DNA of 64,000 nt from Glandiceps talaboti (lineage: Eukaryota > Hemichordata > Enteropneusta > Spengelidae): the NCBI RefSeq assembly GCF_964340395.1, contig NC_135563.1, positions 6,653,922 to 6,717,921 of the forward strand. The letters are read 5' to 3'. Both the position numbers and the translations under genes were made by a program. The notes below the pieces were generated by a model, which was not told the origin of the DNA, did not search any database, and was given only the letters and a program-made list of their open reading frames with translations. This document shows, piece by piece, positions 35,959 to 47,457 of this stretch (positions within the stretch are counted from its first letter, which is position 1; every line of letters starts with the position of its first letter).

Positions 35959-36890
35959 ATTGGATCTTGGATTTCCAATAAGTAGCTCTGATTAAACAGA
36001 GTCACTGTTACAACTCCCACAGGTTTCGTTTAACCTAAATTCCCTTGTCTGACTCGAAGCAGAACACCTCACAAAATAGTGGTTTAGCGACGACTTCGTA
36101 ACGTGTGGTCACACTTTGGTTAAGTGTTAAGTACAAGCTTAGAGGCAATAAGTTGTGCTATGGTCTTCAATACACAGTTGAAAAGTAATAAGGCACGGCG
36201 GCACGTAAAAGGAACCTTTAGCTACTACAACAGTAGTAACACCTTATGGACCACTGCTCATAGATGTCGTGGTGCTCAGCATAAACTGGTTTTTCGACTG
36301 TGATATATCAGTGGCATTAAAACAGGGTTAAATATTCAATCGATCATTCAATGTACGTTTTATGGCTTACAATAGTACAAGTATATGACCTGAGACATAG
36401 CAAGGTAAATTGTTGAGGTTCATTCCATTTTTTCACAGGGTTAGTAGCTATGAGAGAAAGTGAGAAACATGAAATGAGATCGTGTGATTATAATCTATAC
36501 ATGGGATCAATCAACAGACTGTGAAGTGATTATATAGTAATTTTCTTCTGGTTATATTTTGATAACGTTGTCATAATCTTTTTGAGGGTGGCAAAGGAGG
36601 GCCTATTTAGTCAGCATCCAATATCACCCAAAAGTAACAATCGACTGGACGTGAATGACGTATATATTATAGAGGTCAGGTTGCTATGCCGCAACTGCCG
36701 TTCAGTAAATAGCTCTTTTCGGGTACGATCATTTGTCCTATCACTCTTTACTGTTGTATGATGATCGCACTGAGCGTGAAACTCGGAGTAACAACTAAGC
36801 ACCTCAAGTTCCAACCAACTTACTTTGATTATTCCCGCCCTGCTTACCCAAGCACCGAGCACTCTATTCTACGAGTTTGATACTATTTAC
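35959..36890 (-). other. Upstream region of the prominin-like gene
   Basis: This should hold the 5' UTR and promoter of the minus-strand gene. No TATA-box, initiator or UTR exon could be assigned with confidence. It is followed upstream by a long AT repeat at 36901. Confidence 0.35.
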
Positions 36891-36896
36891 TATATA

Positions 36897-36900
<4 letters not shown>

Positions 36901-36992
<92 letters not shown>
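36901..36992. repeat. (AT)n microsatellite, 46 units
   Basis: An uninterrupted AT run of about 92 bases, which can extrude as a hairpin. It lies about 1 kb upstream of the prominin start codon. Confidence 0.97.
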
Positions 36993-36995
<3 letters not shown>

Positions 36996-38180
36996 CAAAT
37001 AGGCTTTGTTTACTTATCACCAGAAATGTTTAGTTTTGAAGTAAAGTAAAGGGTGTGTAATTTGAGTCTGTAATAATACACGAGTTCAGCGTAGTTGTTA
37101 ATTCGATCGGCCCGATCTGCTTAAAACCGATAACGCGGTCGGTTATTATTTGTTCACTTCCACCTTAGGGTGTGTTTTTTGCTTTGATTGTCCTTTGTAT
37201 TGCGTTTTCACGTTTTCACCTTGATCTACCAAAACGTAAAAATATAATACAAATGGGGGTATAAACAAAGACAAGGTTGATCTATCGAACAGAACAACTC
37301 GTTGTCGACTCGGACCACTAGCATTACATCTGATAGTAACCTAATTGTGATCGATCATGATGTCTTTCAGACCATATATGCATGGTGTTGTGGTTACTCA
37401 ATCCCCATACACAGACATGAACAGACAAATCAGTGGATGTTTTACAATTCCCAAAAATGCCATAATAACCGAACACTATGATTTGTGAGTTTGGTAAGCT
37501 TTAAAACTACGGCTAGATGTGACATAACATCTATCATTAAATAGGTTGTGTAAACCTATATAATACGGGAGAGTTGGCTAAGAACTGAAGTTTGGGTATA
37601 TTACCGGAGAGAACAAAATGCGATGAAATTCTCATCAAAAAACATCATAACAATGATAAAATCACAATACACAGATGCAACGAAAACGAGATAAAAGGAA
37701 AAGTTAAAGTTGAGTAAACGGCTTGGAATTTTCCACACTCGGTCTGGCATCTCCAGATCTAAATATTAAAGGAAATGGGTCCTGTTGACATGCCCAGAAA
37801 ATGTCAGCTGACGTCAGCCTGGTATCATTAGCCATCAAGGTTATGATAGTATAATAATGTCACCTTGACAACTGTATATACAATTATATCAACAAAAACT
37901 AACCACTGTGACAGGACGTCAATGGAAACCTCGTATCGGCTATCGTATTGTACTTCAGACGTCGTGGTAGTTTCAATCGAAAGCCTCACCTTAACAATTC
38001 AGTAAAACATTTCTTGTTTATTCTCAGATATCCTTATCAGCATATAAAAATTGAAATGATAGAAACGCAAGCCAAATTTCATTGTATCGTTTTAAGTTTT
38101 GTTGTATCGGTTTGATAACATTGGCCCATTTGCACGAGTTCAGAAACATTTTTGTGAAATTATATAGTTTGTTTGTCATA
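36993..38180. other. Intergenic DNA, nothing recognised
   Basis: AT-rich, no coding frame or repeat family identified by eye. Confidence 0.5.
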
Positions 38181-38600
38181 GGGCGAATATGAGTGACCTA
38201 TACTAATTAAAAGGCCTTTGTCAGTACAAGTCGCTAGACGAGTACAGACAATCCTTGGATCACGAGTATTTTCCAAGCCAAGCTGAACAAAAAATATGGA
38301 ATATATACTCCGGTCGTTCTACGTCACTGGTTCTGGTGTGTTCGAAATATCAAAAGTCAAAACGTTCAAAATTACCATTACTTTCCACAATTTTTTCTTT
38401 GATATTACTGGCGCTGGTATAATTATGTTATTCTCCAATATTTTTCTTCATTCAGCCGGAAAATACTCAAGACCTAAGGGTTGTCACTACTCCGCGTCTA
38501 GCGACTCGTATTGATAAAGGCCCCTTAGGTCACTCGTATTTTCCTTGGCTGAACGAAGAAAAATATTGGGAATAACATCTGATTATTGGTCTTCTTGAAT
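38180..38600. mobile_element. Dispersed element family H, long copy with inverted arms
   Basis: The arms AGGCCTTTGTCAGTAC, then AAGTCGCTAGACGAGTAC, and, inverted, GCGTCTAGCGACTCGTATTG then ATAAAGGCC flank the core shared with 12837-12975. AGTATTTTCCAAGCC / CGTATTTTCCTTGGC segments are duplicated at both sides. Confidence 0.65.
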
Positions 38601-39480
38601 GTTATGTGTGTTATCTTCAATAAAATGTTGATGTGTATTTCTCTCTTATGTATGTGACGACACAGTAAAAAACTGATCTTCATCTCTAAGGCGACACGTA
38701 CACAATTTTAACACAAGTTTTGGTATCAAGATCGACTTTGTATCACAAATGATATTTTACTTATTACGTCACTGTATTTGACAAATGTAAGCTTATATTA
38801 CCTGTGAGTCTTGTTGAATTTCTAAAACAAGGAAAAGTTGTAGATGACCGCTAAATCTGTGCTCTAAACTTATAAGTGGGAACATCTGATTACAGAAGTA
38901 ACATGGATACTAGTCGATTGTTTTTTTTATATTAGTATTTGTAAATATATGTTTTTAATTCAATTTTCTTTAATTTTGTAAAGTATACTTTTATAACTTG
39001 AAAACACGCGTTTGTATACTAACTATAAACATGAAGTCAAATTATTACAACGATACACGGTAGAAAAAAAATGTCAATTAACACGTACATCATCGTGATT
39101 TAAGGGCATTTGTGGATTGAATGTCGTACAAAATTGTAGAAAAAAGAAACTTTGATCTCTTGATTGCATCGTGACAAAGGCTCGGGTTTAATTTGGTTGG
39201 GCTTAACCCCACGCGCGACATTCGACAGAATGACGTCATGGGGATAATTAAGGTACACGTAGCATGTGTTGCAATATACATCTCCTGATATAGTTTGTTG
39301 TCAACAAATAACAAACAAACAAGGGTTCGTGAGAAAATGCACGTCTTGTCATGGTAGATTGCGTGTGAATCACGCAGATTTCCAACAGTTATGTGATTGA
39401 AATGGTAATGTCCAGCAGTTAGGTTTTTCACTTTTAAAACATTACTAATGGCATTATCGTACGCATGCATGCAAGAAGGT
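38601..39480. other. Intergenic DNA, nothing recognised
   Basis: A 126-codon minus frame at 39090-39470 has no recognisable domain, no homologous pattern and no splice support. It is treated as chance. Confidence 0.45.
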
Positions 39481-39585
39481 AGTTAGGTAGGTAGGTAAGT
39501 AAGTAAGTAAGTAAGTGTGTGTGTGTGTGTGTGTGTATGTATGTGTGTGCATGTATGTATGTATGTATGTATGTATGTATGTATA
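39481..39585. repeat. (GTAA)n-(GT)n-(ATGT)n microsatellite
   Basis: It runs TAGGTAGGTAGGTAAGTAAG, then TGTGTGTG, then ATGT units, directly abutting the 5' edge of the retrotransposon fragment. Confidence 0.95.
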
Positions 39586-41657
39586 TTGTAATCACTTCAA
39601 AAGAAATCTACTGTCTACACCTGTGCAAAAAATGGTTGAAAACTCAAAAAGAGCATTCCCAAACCCAACACAGGTTATACGTAAACTAAATGAAGCCTTA
39701 AAAGAAGCAGGTAAAGATGGTCAGATTAAACCAAGCAATCGTAGAAGTCAAAGGTCATTGCACTCGCCCTGGTTCAATGAACTTTGTCAACGAGCCAAGA
39801 GTAACACGTACGGGAAATTAAAGCTTTTTCGACAGCTCGTTACCACTGATTCCTTAAGTGACTTCATAACCGCCAAGAAATTCTTTAAACAGACCTGCAA
39901 GAGTTGCAAACGTAACTATCAAGAGTTGATTCGTAATCGCTTTAGAGAGGCCGAAACAAAAAACTCTAGCGAATTCTGGACCATCCTAAATTCAATAATT
40001 GGTCGAAAGAAAATACCGTCTAATGATATTAGTATCCAGTCATGGTATAATTACTTTAGCAACCTGTATAAAAGCTGCAATGATTTAAGTTCGGGTGACA
40101 TGGAGTTCTTGCATTCTGCTGAAGAGATTCTCTGCGATCATGTTGGTCAGGTGGAATCAGAGGCTACCGATCACACTAGTAATATTTTAAATTCTCGAAT
40201 GACAGGTAGAGATTGAGGTTCTAAACTGGCTGAGAAACTTGAAAGATGGGAAAGCTCCCGGTCCAGACGGGATTCCCAACGAATTCTATAATTATTCTGC
40301 AAATATAATTTCACCAGTGTTAGTGGAGCTTTTTAATCATATTTTGGACACAGGAAACTTTCCTAATGGTCTTCTGCGATTGTTATTCCACTACTGAAAA
40401 AGGGAGATTCGAGTGATCCCAACAATTACAGAGGAATATCTTTATTAAATGCTCTCGGAAAAGTCTTTGCTACAATTCTAAACGAGCGTTTAACCAAGTG
40501 GGCTGAAGCCACAAATATAATTTCAGATTGTCAAGCAGGCTTCAGAAAAAAACACAAAAACACAACATTTTTGCCTTTTACACTATTATCCAGAAATTCT
40601 TGAGTATAAGACGTGGAAAACTATATTGTCTCTTTATAGACTTTTCCAAGGCATTCGATAAAGTTAACCACTCACTTCTGTTGTACAAGCTAGCATCAAT
40701 GGGTATTCAAGGCAAAATGTACCATATTCTACAATCTATGTATAGTGAGATCAAATCGTGGGTGAGAGCCAGCAATGATACATCGCAATACTTTGATTGT
40801 CCAGCAGGTGTAAGGCAAGCCTGCATTCTCAGTCCCATTCTTTTTAGTTTTTATATCCAAGAACTTAATACGATGTTAATGTCATCCGGTCAATCAGGCA
40901 TACAACTAACACAAGACATGTACGATTTATTTGCCCTCCTTTACGCAGATGATGTTATCATTTTTGCCGACTCAGTCACAAATTTACAGCATCTAATTGA
41001 TATCCTTTCTACTTTCTGTACAAAGTGGCGTATGCAAGTCAACCTTGCTAAAACAAAAGCCATGGTTTTTAGAAGAGGTGGACATCTCTCCCGTTTTGAA
41101 AAGTGGTACTTTGATGGCAACGTAATTGAAACAGTGTCGTATTACAAATACCTTGGTCTTCTTTTATCTTCAAGAAATAATTGGTCGAAGGCGGTGAGTT
41201 CATTAGCTAAACAAGCCAGTAAGTCTATGACCTCGTTATCTATATTGCAAGAAAGAAGCTTGAATTTGTTGATCCCAATGTGCATTTTAAATTATTTGAT
41301 GTAATGATTTTTACCCATTTTGACATATGGGTCGGAAATTTGGGGATACCAATATCACGATGCTTTGGGGAAAATTCAGAGAAGCTGGTGTAGAAAATTA
41401 ATGGGGGGGGGGGGCAACCACTACTGCGAACGAGGCTGTAGTCGGCGAATGTGGTTGTCTGCCAACAATTTATTATTCCACTTTAATTTAAAGCGCTGTA
41501 TCAAATTTTCAGTGAAGTTCTCTCAGAACGATTGTATATTCAGAGTCTTTCAAATTGTATTTATCTTTTCAATTGTTTTTGTTAATACCACTTTTTTTCT
41601 GATGTATCCACCTTGCATTTGGGCCGGTGGCCGTGAAACGCAAATAAAACCTACTAC
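39586..41657 (+). mobile_element. 5'-truncated, decayed non-LTR (LINE) retrotransposon
   Basis: It carries a reverse transcriptase with recognisable blocks but no endonuclease domain, so it is 5'-truncated. The 3' end has a GGGCCGGTGGCCGTGAAACG phrase followed by AAATAAAAC and then an ATGT-type tail. The same microsatellite type borders both sides. The clade cannot be fixed by eye; the reverse transcriptase resembles the CR1/Jockey-like group. Confidence 0.9.
39628..41480 (+). pseudogene. Reverse transcriptase pseudogene of the LINE
   Basis: In order: a basic pre-RT region (WFNELCQRAKSNTYGKLK, then ..FREAETKNSSEFW); RT block KDGKAPGPDGIPNEFY (about 40240); LLKKGDSSDPNNYRGISLL (about 40396); FIDFSKAFDKVNHSLL (about 40635); CPAGVRQACILSPILFSFYI (about 40800, with Ala where Gly is usual in the RQG motif); catalytic YADDVIIFADS (about 40943); WRMQVNLAKTKAMVFRRGG (about 41028); ILTYGSEIWG and RSWCRKLMG (about 41310-41405). 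The frame shifts or stops near 40214, 40370 and 40600, at the stop near 41302, and at a run of 10 G at 41403-41412. After that run, NEAVVGECGCLPTIYY continues in another frame. It cannot make an active enzyme. Confidence 0.9.
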
Positions 41658-41671
41658 TATGTATGTATATT

Positions 41672-41703
<32 letters not shown>

Positions 41704-41880
41704 TATGTATGTATGTATGTATGTATGTATGTATGTATGTGTGTGTGTATGTATGTATGTATGTATATGTATGTGTGTATGCATGCATGCATGCATGTAT
41801 GTATGTATGTATGTATGTATGTATGTATGTATGTGTGTGTATGTATGTATGTATGTATGTATATATGTATGTATGTATGG
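41658..41880. repeat. (TG)n/(ATGT)n microsatellite, LINE 3' tail side
   Basis: ATGTATGT units with TG and ATGC interruptions directly follow the LINE 3' end. Frames reading MYVCMYVC or THTYIH in either direction are repeat translations. Confidence 0.95.
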
Positions 41881-42669
41881 CTCATATCTTCCGATCAATA
41901 CATCTTTGAATTGTTTAAATATTTTCAAAACACAATCTCGTTGCCAACACCTTGTTGATCCCAAACGTCGGCAAAACCATAGCTTTAATTTGATGGAGAT
42001 GTGCCACATTTCTAATCTACAAATCACGCTTACCTATATACTGTATCTATTTTACTCATAACAATTGGAAATTATAACATTTCTATACAACTAGTCTGTC
42101 TTTGTCCATTTCAAACATGCTAAATCAACTCTACAGTATATGTGAAACTTCAAAGTTACTCTACCCAATTCTCACCTCATACATTAGCTCGGAGTACTTG
42201 AACTTTACAGATTTTGCCAGCCTACTGCATCGGCCTACTTCATCAGCAAATGTGGGAAGTTACCCAAGAGGCTGTTTCAGCGAAGTTAAACTTATCAATG
42301 ATAAAGTTTGAAAGTCAGATTATCAATTGAAAATGCACAACTTCAATATATACTGTTATACAGTGTGTGTATATATACGTGTGTGTGTGTGTGAAGGTAG
42401 GTATGTGTGTGTGTGTAGGTATGTCGGTTTAATTTGTGTGTGTTTGTATGTGCATGTGTGTGTTTAATGTATGTATGCTTATATGTATGATGTATATGTG
42501 GATGGATGCATGAAAACGCTTAATTTTCCAAAGATTTTAATGCTACACCATTTATAAACTATGGACACATACACCAACAACACAAATTAATTTGTTTACA
42601 AAAGTAACTTTACAATGTGCAATTGAGGGCGCTGTCATACTTGGTAACCGCAGCGACTCAATAAATGGA

Positions 42670-42890
42670 GTCACGATGTGATTGAATCAATCAAATCTTT
42701 ATTGTGCCTAACACACACCAGCAGAGAGTGTGGTATTTTACAATTCAAAACAACACCAAAATGAAAATACAATAAGAGCATAAGAAGTATACAGGCAACT
42801 TTCATCTACTGCATGGAGATATTTTCCATAAAATCCATTTACCCTAGGGTCCGAGTAAGCATCGATTACTACTATACACAGTACTGTCTG
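42670..42890 (-). mobile_element. LINE 3' end fragment (reverse orientation)
   Basis: Read on the minus strand it ends GGCACAATAAAGATTTGATT followed by GATTCAATCAC, a typical retrotransposon 3' terminus with an ATTGATT-type tail. No coding remnant was identified. Confidence 0.5.
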
Positions 42891-42965
42891 TCTTTCTCTC
42901 GGTTAGCCGGCCCTATATCTTAAAAACAGCACCTTCAACTTTGTACTTTACCACAGGGAGCCTTA

Positions 42966-44554
42966 GGGACCGGTCAGATTCTTCGGCCTGGGGGGGGGGG
43001 TGGATTGGTAGGGGGGTCACCCTGTTTTTGAAATTGGCAGAGGGGGGGGGGTCATGCTGTTTTGAAAATTGTGGATGGGGGGGGGGTCATTGTGTTTTAA
43101 ATTGTGATGGAAGAAAACAATCCTTTCTACAATGGCATATAGCCTTGTCTGAAATGTGGTACATGTCAATATTTGTTCTTGTCCCTGTTTCTTACATGAA
43201 TTCTTTAATATTACTTATTAGTTCAAACATAACTGTACATATACATATACATGTATTACCTAGCTACCACACTAGTTACAGAACATGTCATGTAAATGTT
43301 TGGCTGTTTCACAATCAATACTTCACTTATATTGCAGTTTGGGGCAAAAGTGAACTTGTGACTTGAAGGTTTCGTAATGGCAATTTTCATTGATAGTTTA
43401 TAAATGAAGTTAATCTAAATTGTTCTACTCGTCATGTTATTGACACTACAAATCACCACATCTCATCAGATTCCAGTTTCTATTATACACTAGGTATGAC
43501 CACCTAAAGGTCTCTAACATACCGGTGACTTTATTATACATATATTAATGCCCCTATACTAATGTTACATGTCTATTTTATGTGATATAGGAAACTCATT
43601 TAAAACGTACATTTAGGTTAGCTTTTCGAAGCTTGGAAATATTACCTCAAAGGTTATGAATAACCTAAACATTGCCTTAGTATCTCAAGCAAAAAACTAC
43701 ATATCTGTCAGGGGGAAAACCCCAAGGACTTCCTCACCCCCAGAGGTCACTCATGCATTCAACCAAAAAAGTATATTTCAAAAGTATTTCAACCCTATGT
43801 AGTTGTTTTTTACATGTTGGTGTTGTCTTGTAAGGCTTGGAAATTATTGTCTGAAAGGGTCTGAATAGTCTCAAAATTGACTTTTCAGGGAAAAAACCTC
43901 TAGGGCTTCTAGGGGGAGACCCCCTAGGACACCCCCCCCCCCCATGAGGTGTACACATCCCAGTCTCAAGATCTCTCCCCTACCTCTTACTGTCAAGATC
44001 CTATCAAACTATATTTCAAAAATATTTCAACCTTATGTAGTTTTTTTTTACATGTTGGTGCTGTCTTGTAAAGCTTGGAAATTATTTTCTAAAAATGTCT
44101 GAATAGTCTCAAAATTGACTTTTCAGAGTTAAAAACCTCCTGGGCTTCTAGGGGGAGACCCCCTAGGACCCCCCATGACAGATGTACATATTCCCTTCTC
44201 AAGCTTTCCCCCTACCTTTCACTGTCAAGATGCTATTAAACTCCTTTTCAAATATATTTACCCTGTGTAGTCAATAATTATAATTATGATAGTGCTAACC
44301 CGGGATCTTATAAAGTAGATGCAAGACAGTCAAGCAGTCCACACTGAGTCACGATCAAAAAATACCTGTCACTCATGCGAATATCATATATGGGGGGGGG
44401 GGGGTATCATGTTTTAGAATTAAGTGATAGGGGGGTCAGCCTGTTTTGGGTTTTACAGATAGGGGGGGGGGGGGGGGTCAGTGACTTTTTTTCGGCCCGA
44501 TTTAAGAATCCACCGCCCCCCCCCCCCCCAGGCTGGAGAACGTGACCGGGTCCC
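42966..44554. mobile_element. PIF/Harbinger-like non-autonomous element with poly-G terminal inverted repeats
   Basis: The left end is GGGACCGGTCAGATTCTTCG then GCCTGGGGG..GGTGGATT. The right end, reversed, is GGGACCCGGTCACGTTCTCC then AGCCTGGGG..GGTGGATT. TTA precedes the left end (42963-42965) and follows the right end (44555-44557), fitting a 3-bp duplication. Inside are several ..GGGGGGGTCA.CCTGTTTTG.. subrepeats near both ends and a tandem array. There is no transposase frame, so any mobility would depend on an enzyme from elsewhere. Confidence 0.75.
43620..44280. repeat. Internal tandem repeat, about 235 bp unit, 2.5-3 copies
   Basis: Units share TTTCAA.TATATTTCAACC, TTTACATGTTGGTG, TTGTAAAGCTTGGAAATTAT, GTCTGAATAGTCTCAAAATT and a palindromic CTAGGGGGAGACCCCCTAGG. 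It lies within the poly-G element. Confidence 0.75.
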
Positions 44555-44557
44555 TTA

Positions 44558-45166
44558 GATAGCAACAGTTAGACTGTCGACAGTCGCTCGCGCCTTTTTT
44601 CCCCTACGTTTTATCTAAACTTAAGTCGTTGCGGCGCTCCGATCCGGCGCAATACTACTAGTATAATCGCATACTGATATCGAGGGCCGAAGCTTCTTCA
44701 CCCCCCCCCCCCCAAAAAAAAAAAAAAAAAAAATCAAACAAACAAACTCAGGATGTCATGTGATCGCCACGAATATTAAAAAAAATACCGTCATCGGTGT
44801 TTGCACAAGTCTTATCGCAGCTAGTCCTGCTTGCAGACGGTGCACTGATCTAGATTACTGACATGACCCTCAACGCAACGTCACACCCTCGAGGCGATCG
44901 AAGGACGACTGTCGCAGCTTGATAAGAGATTGAACTTTGACCTCAAATATATGACCAGGTGTATAATATACGGAAGTGTATGCATTGTGATAGAGCAGCT
45001 ATAGTTGCACATGCATGCGATCATGCGATGTCGTACGTGGGAACTTGTCTTGGGAAAATAGGAACCTAGTTCACAGCAATATCGCGAACCTTAGATCTGA
45101 ACCTTTACTACAACTTACTACTAGTACTAGGATATCGGTGCATGCTCAGAATTAGAACACATCATC
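44558..45166 (+). other. 5' flank of the TPMT-like gene (putative promoter region)
   Basis: This region has more CpG than most of the window (TCGACAGTCGCTCGCGCC, GGCGCTCCGATCCGGCGC) and a C/A homopolymer pair at about 44700-44733. No TATA box or transcription start can be assigned. It probably holds the TPMT promoter. Confidence 0.4.
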
Positions 45167-45291
45167 ATGTCAGAAGAGAATCCGAAAGATAAAGTACTCC
45201 TACAAGAAGAAGCCGACGTGTTAGATCCCGATCTGTGGGATGAAAGGTGGCAAGAGGGAAGAACCGGATTTCATTTACAAAACGTGCACAA
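45167..45291 (+). CDS. TPMT exon 1
   Basis: ATG at 45167. It encodes MSEENPKDKVLLQEEADV, then LDPDLWDERWQEGRTGFH, then LQNVHK. The donor GTAAGG starts at 45292 and the exon ends in phase 2. Confidence 0.92.
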
Positions 45292-46250
45292 GTAAGGTCT
45301 AAGGGCGCCTACAGTAATAACAATGGGGCGGGGAATTAGTTGGAGTTACATTTTACAAATCAGTTGTAGTTTAGAAAATGGAAATTTAATAGGGGAGGGA
45401 CACGTTTTACTTGGACTTGTTGTATTGTCGAATTTGCATTATTTTGCGATGAACGGTGGCGTTCATGTTCCACAGTTCCGGCAGATCACATCACTGCTAC
45501 TTTCGAACATATCATCAGTCAAATCGCTGCTGACAACCATGCAGTGAAACAATTGTTAGTTATGGTGTGTTAATTAGATCCAAACATGACATGGGAATTA
45601 AATGATACAGTGTCTAAGTTTACCATGTTTACACAAAGTCACGAGTCTCGTGTCATGGTACTCAAGTTGCAAAACCCATATTCGGGCTTTCTTCCACTAC
45701 GATACGACAAGCGACCAAAGGTCGCTTTATGGAGGGTGGAACGCTAATACACTAATACTCTGATCCAACTTTAGAGTTTAAAAAAAAGACATCATTTTGT
45801 TAAAGTGAATGTCACATCAAAGATTTCTAAACAGTGTAAACATGCATATTTACACTGTTTAATTATTAGCATAACTGAACTGAAGTTTTGTTAAGTGTAA
45901 CACTTAAAATTTATATTATTTTCCTAATGCGCATGAGCAATAAACAATCAATAAAATTAATGACTTCAATTTTTCCTCTTTGTAATTTTGTTTTGTCACT
46001 CATAATTTCAGATTATTAATTCCTAATGTAGACACGCTGACAAATGGAAGAAAGGGGATCAACATATTCTTTCCTTTGTGCGGAAAAACTATGGATATGA
46101 AATGGTGAGTGAGTTATGGCATTCAATTATTACATTGCCATAAAAGTAAATGTATATATGTATGCATTATGTATGTATGCAGTGTGTGTGTTTTGTATGT
46201 ATGTATATATGCATGTATGTATGTATATATGTTAATGTTGTATGTATGCA

Positions 46251-46291
<41 letters not shown>

Positions 46292-47421
46292 ATGCGTGCA
46301 TGCTTGTGTGTATGCATGTATGCTTGCATGCATGCATGCATGTATGATAATGTATATATGTATGAATGTATGTATGTATGTATATGTATGTACGTACATA
46401 TGTGCGTATGTACGTACCGTACGTACGTACATACGTATGTACATACATACGTCTGTATACATGTATGTATGTATGTATGTATGTATGTATGTATGTATGT
46501 ATGTATGTATGTATGCATGCATGTATGTATGTATGTGTGTATGTATGTATGTATGTATGTATGTATGTATGTATGTATGTATGTATGTATGTATGTATGT
46601 ATGTATGTACATACGTACATATGTATAATTATTTAACACAAAATAAGGACTATTTAATATTAACATTGCAAGTACTTATCCATGTACAACATTCATATAA
46701 AAAACAGACCCTGTTCTGTGTGGCACCTAGCTGCAACAGCATTAGAACACAAATCATAAACAACAAGTAATACACATAATTTTCAATTACATTTTGCTTG
46801 TTTGTGACATACAGGCTAGCAGACCAAGGTTATTACATCACTGGTCTGGAGTACTCCAAACTTGCCATTGAAACATTCTTTGAAGAGAATTGTATGGAAT
46901 ATAGTACACAGTGTGTTGACAACATCAAGGATTGTGTCCTGTATAAGGTAAATCAGAGAGAGATTGTCACAAATACACACCATGTCTTGATTTGATTTCA
47001 GAATTAGGCTTGGTAAAATCAGATTACTGGTCTTCAAACCTAGATGTACAATTAATGACTTGGACAGATTTGAGGGGAAGCCACACAACAGATAGGGGTT
47101 GAACACAAGTTTGTTCAAGCTGTTTGACCATCACAGTTCAATAATCAAATCAAAAGTGTCTGGAAACTTCTTACAGTTTAGAAATTATAACTGCAATCCA
47201 GTCCCCAAAACCTATTTGCTTAAATGTACTAAATTAGTTTTCTGGATATTCAAGTTTGGAACCGAAATTATGATTATGTATCTGGGAACTAGATTAAGTT
47301 GCAGATGTTCATTATGGTAGATTTCCCATCAAAGTTGACCACATACCCTGCCCCCCCCCCAAAAAAAAAAAAATAAAATAAAATAAAATAAAATAAAATA
47401 AAATAACAACACAATAAATAA

Positions 47422-47457
<36 letters not shown>

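Noticed and set aside
39090-39470. 126-codon minus frame upstream of the LINE
   Set aside because: No domain, no repeat of known type, and no splice or codon evidence for a gene.
46109-46770. Overlapping frames of 130-175 codons on both strands (MYVCMYVC / HTYIHTYI)
   Set aside because: They are translations of the ATGT microsatellite in all frames. The same applies to 41550-42061, 57673-58125 and 60844-61076.
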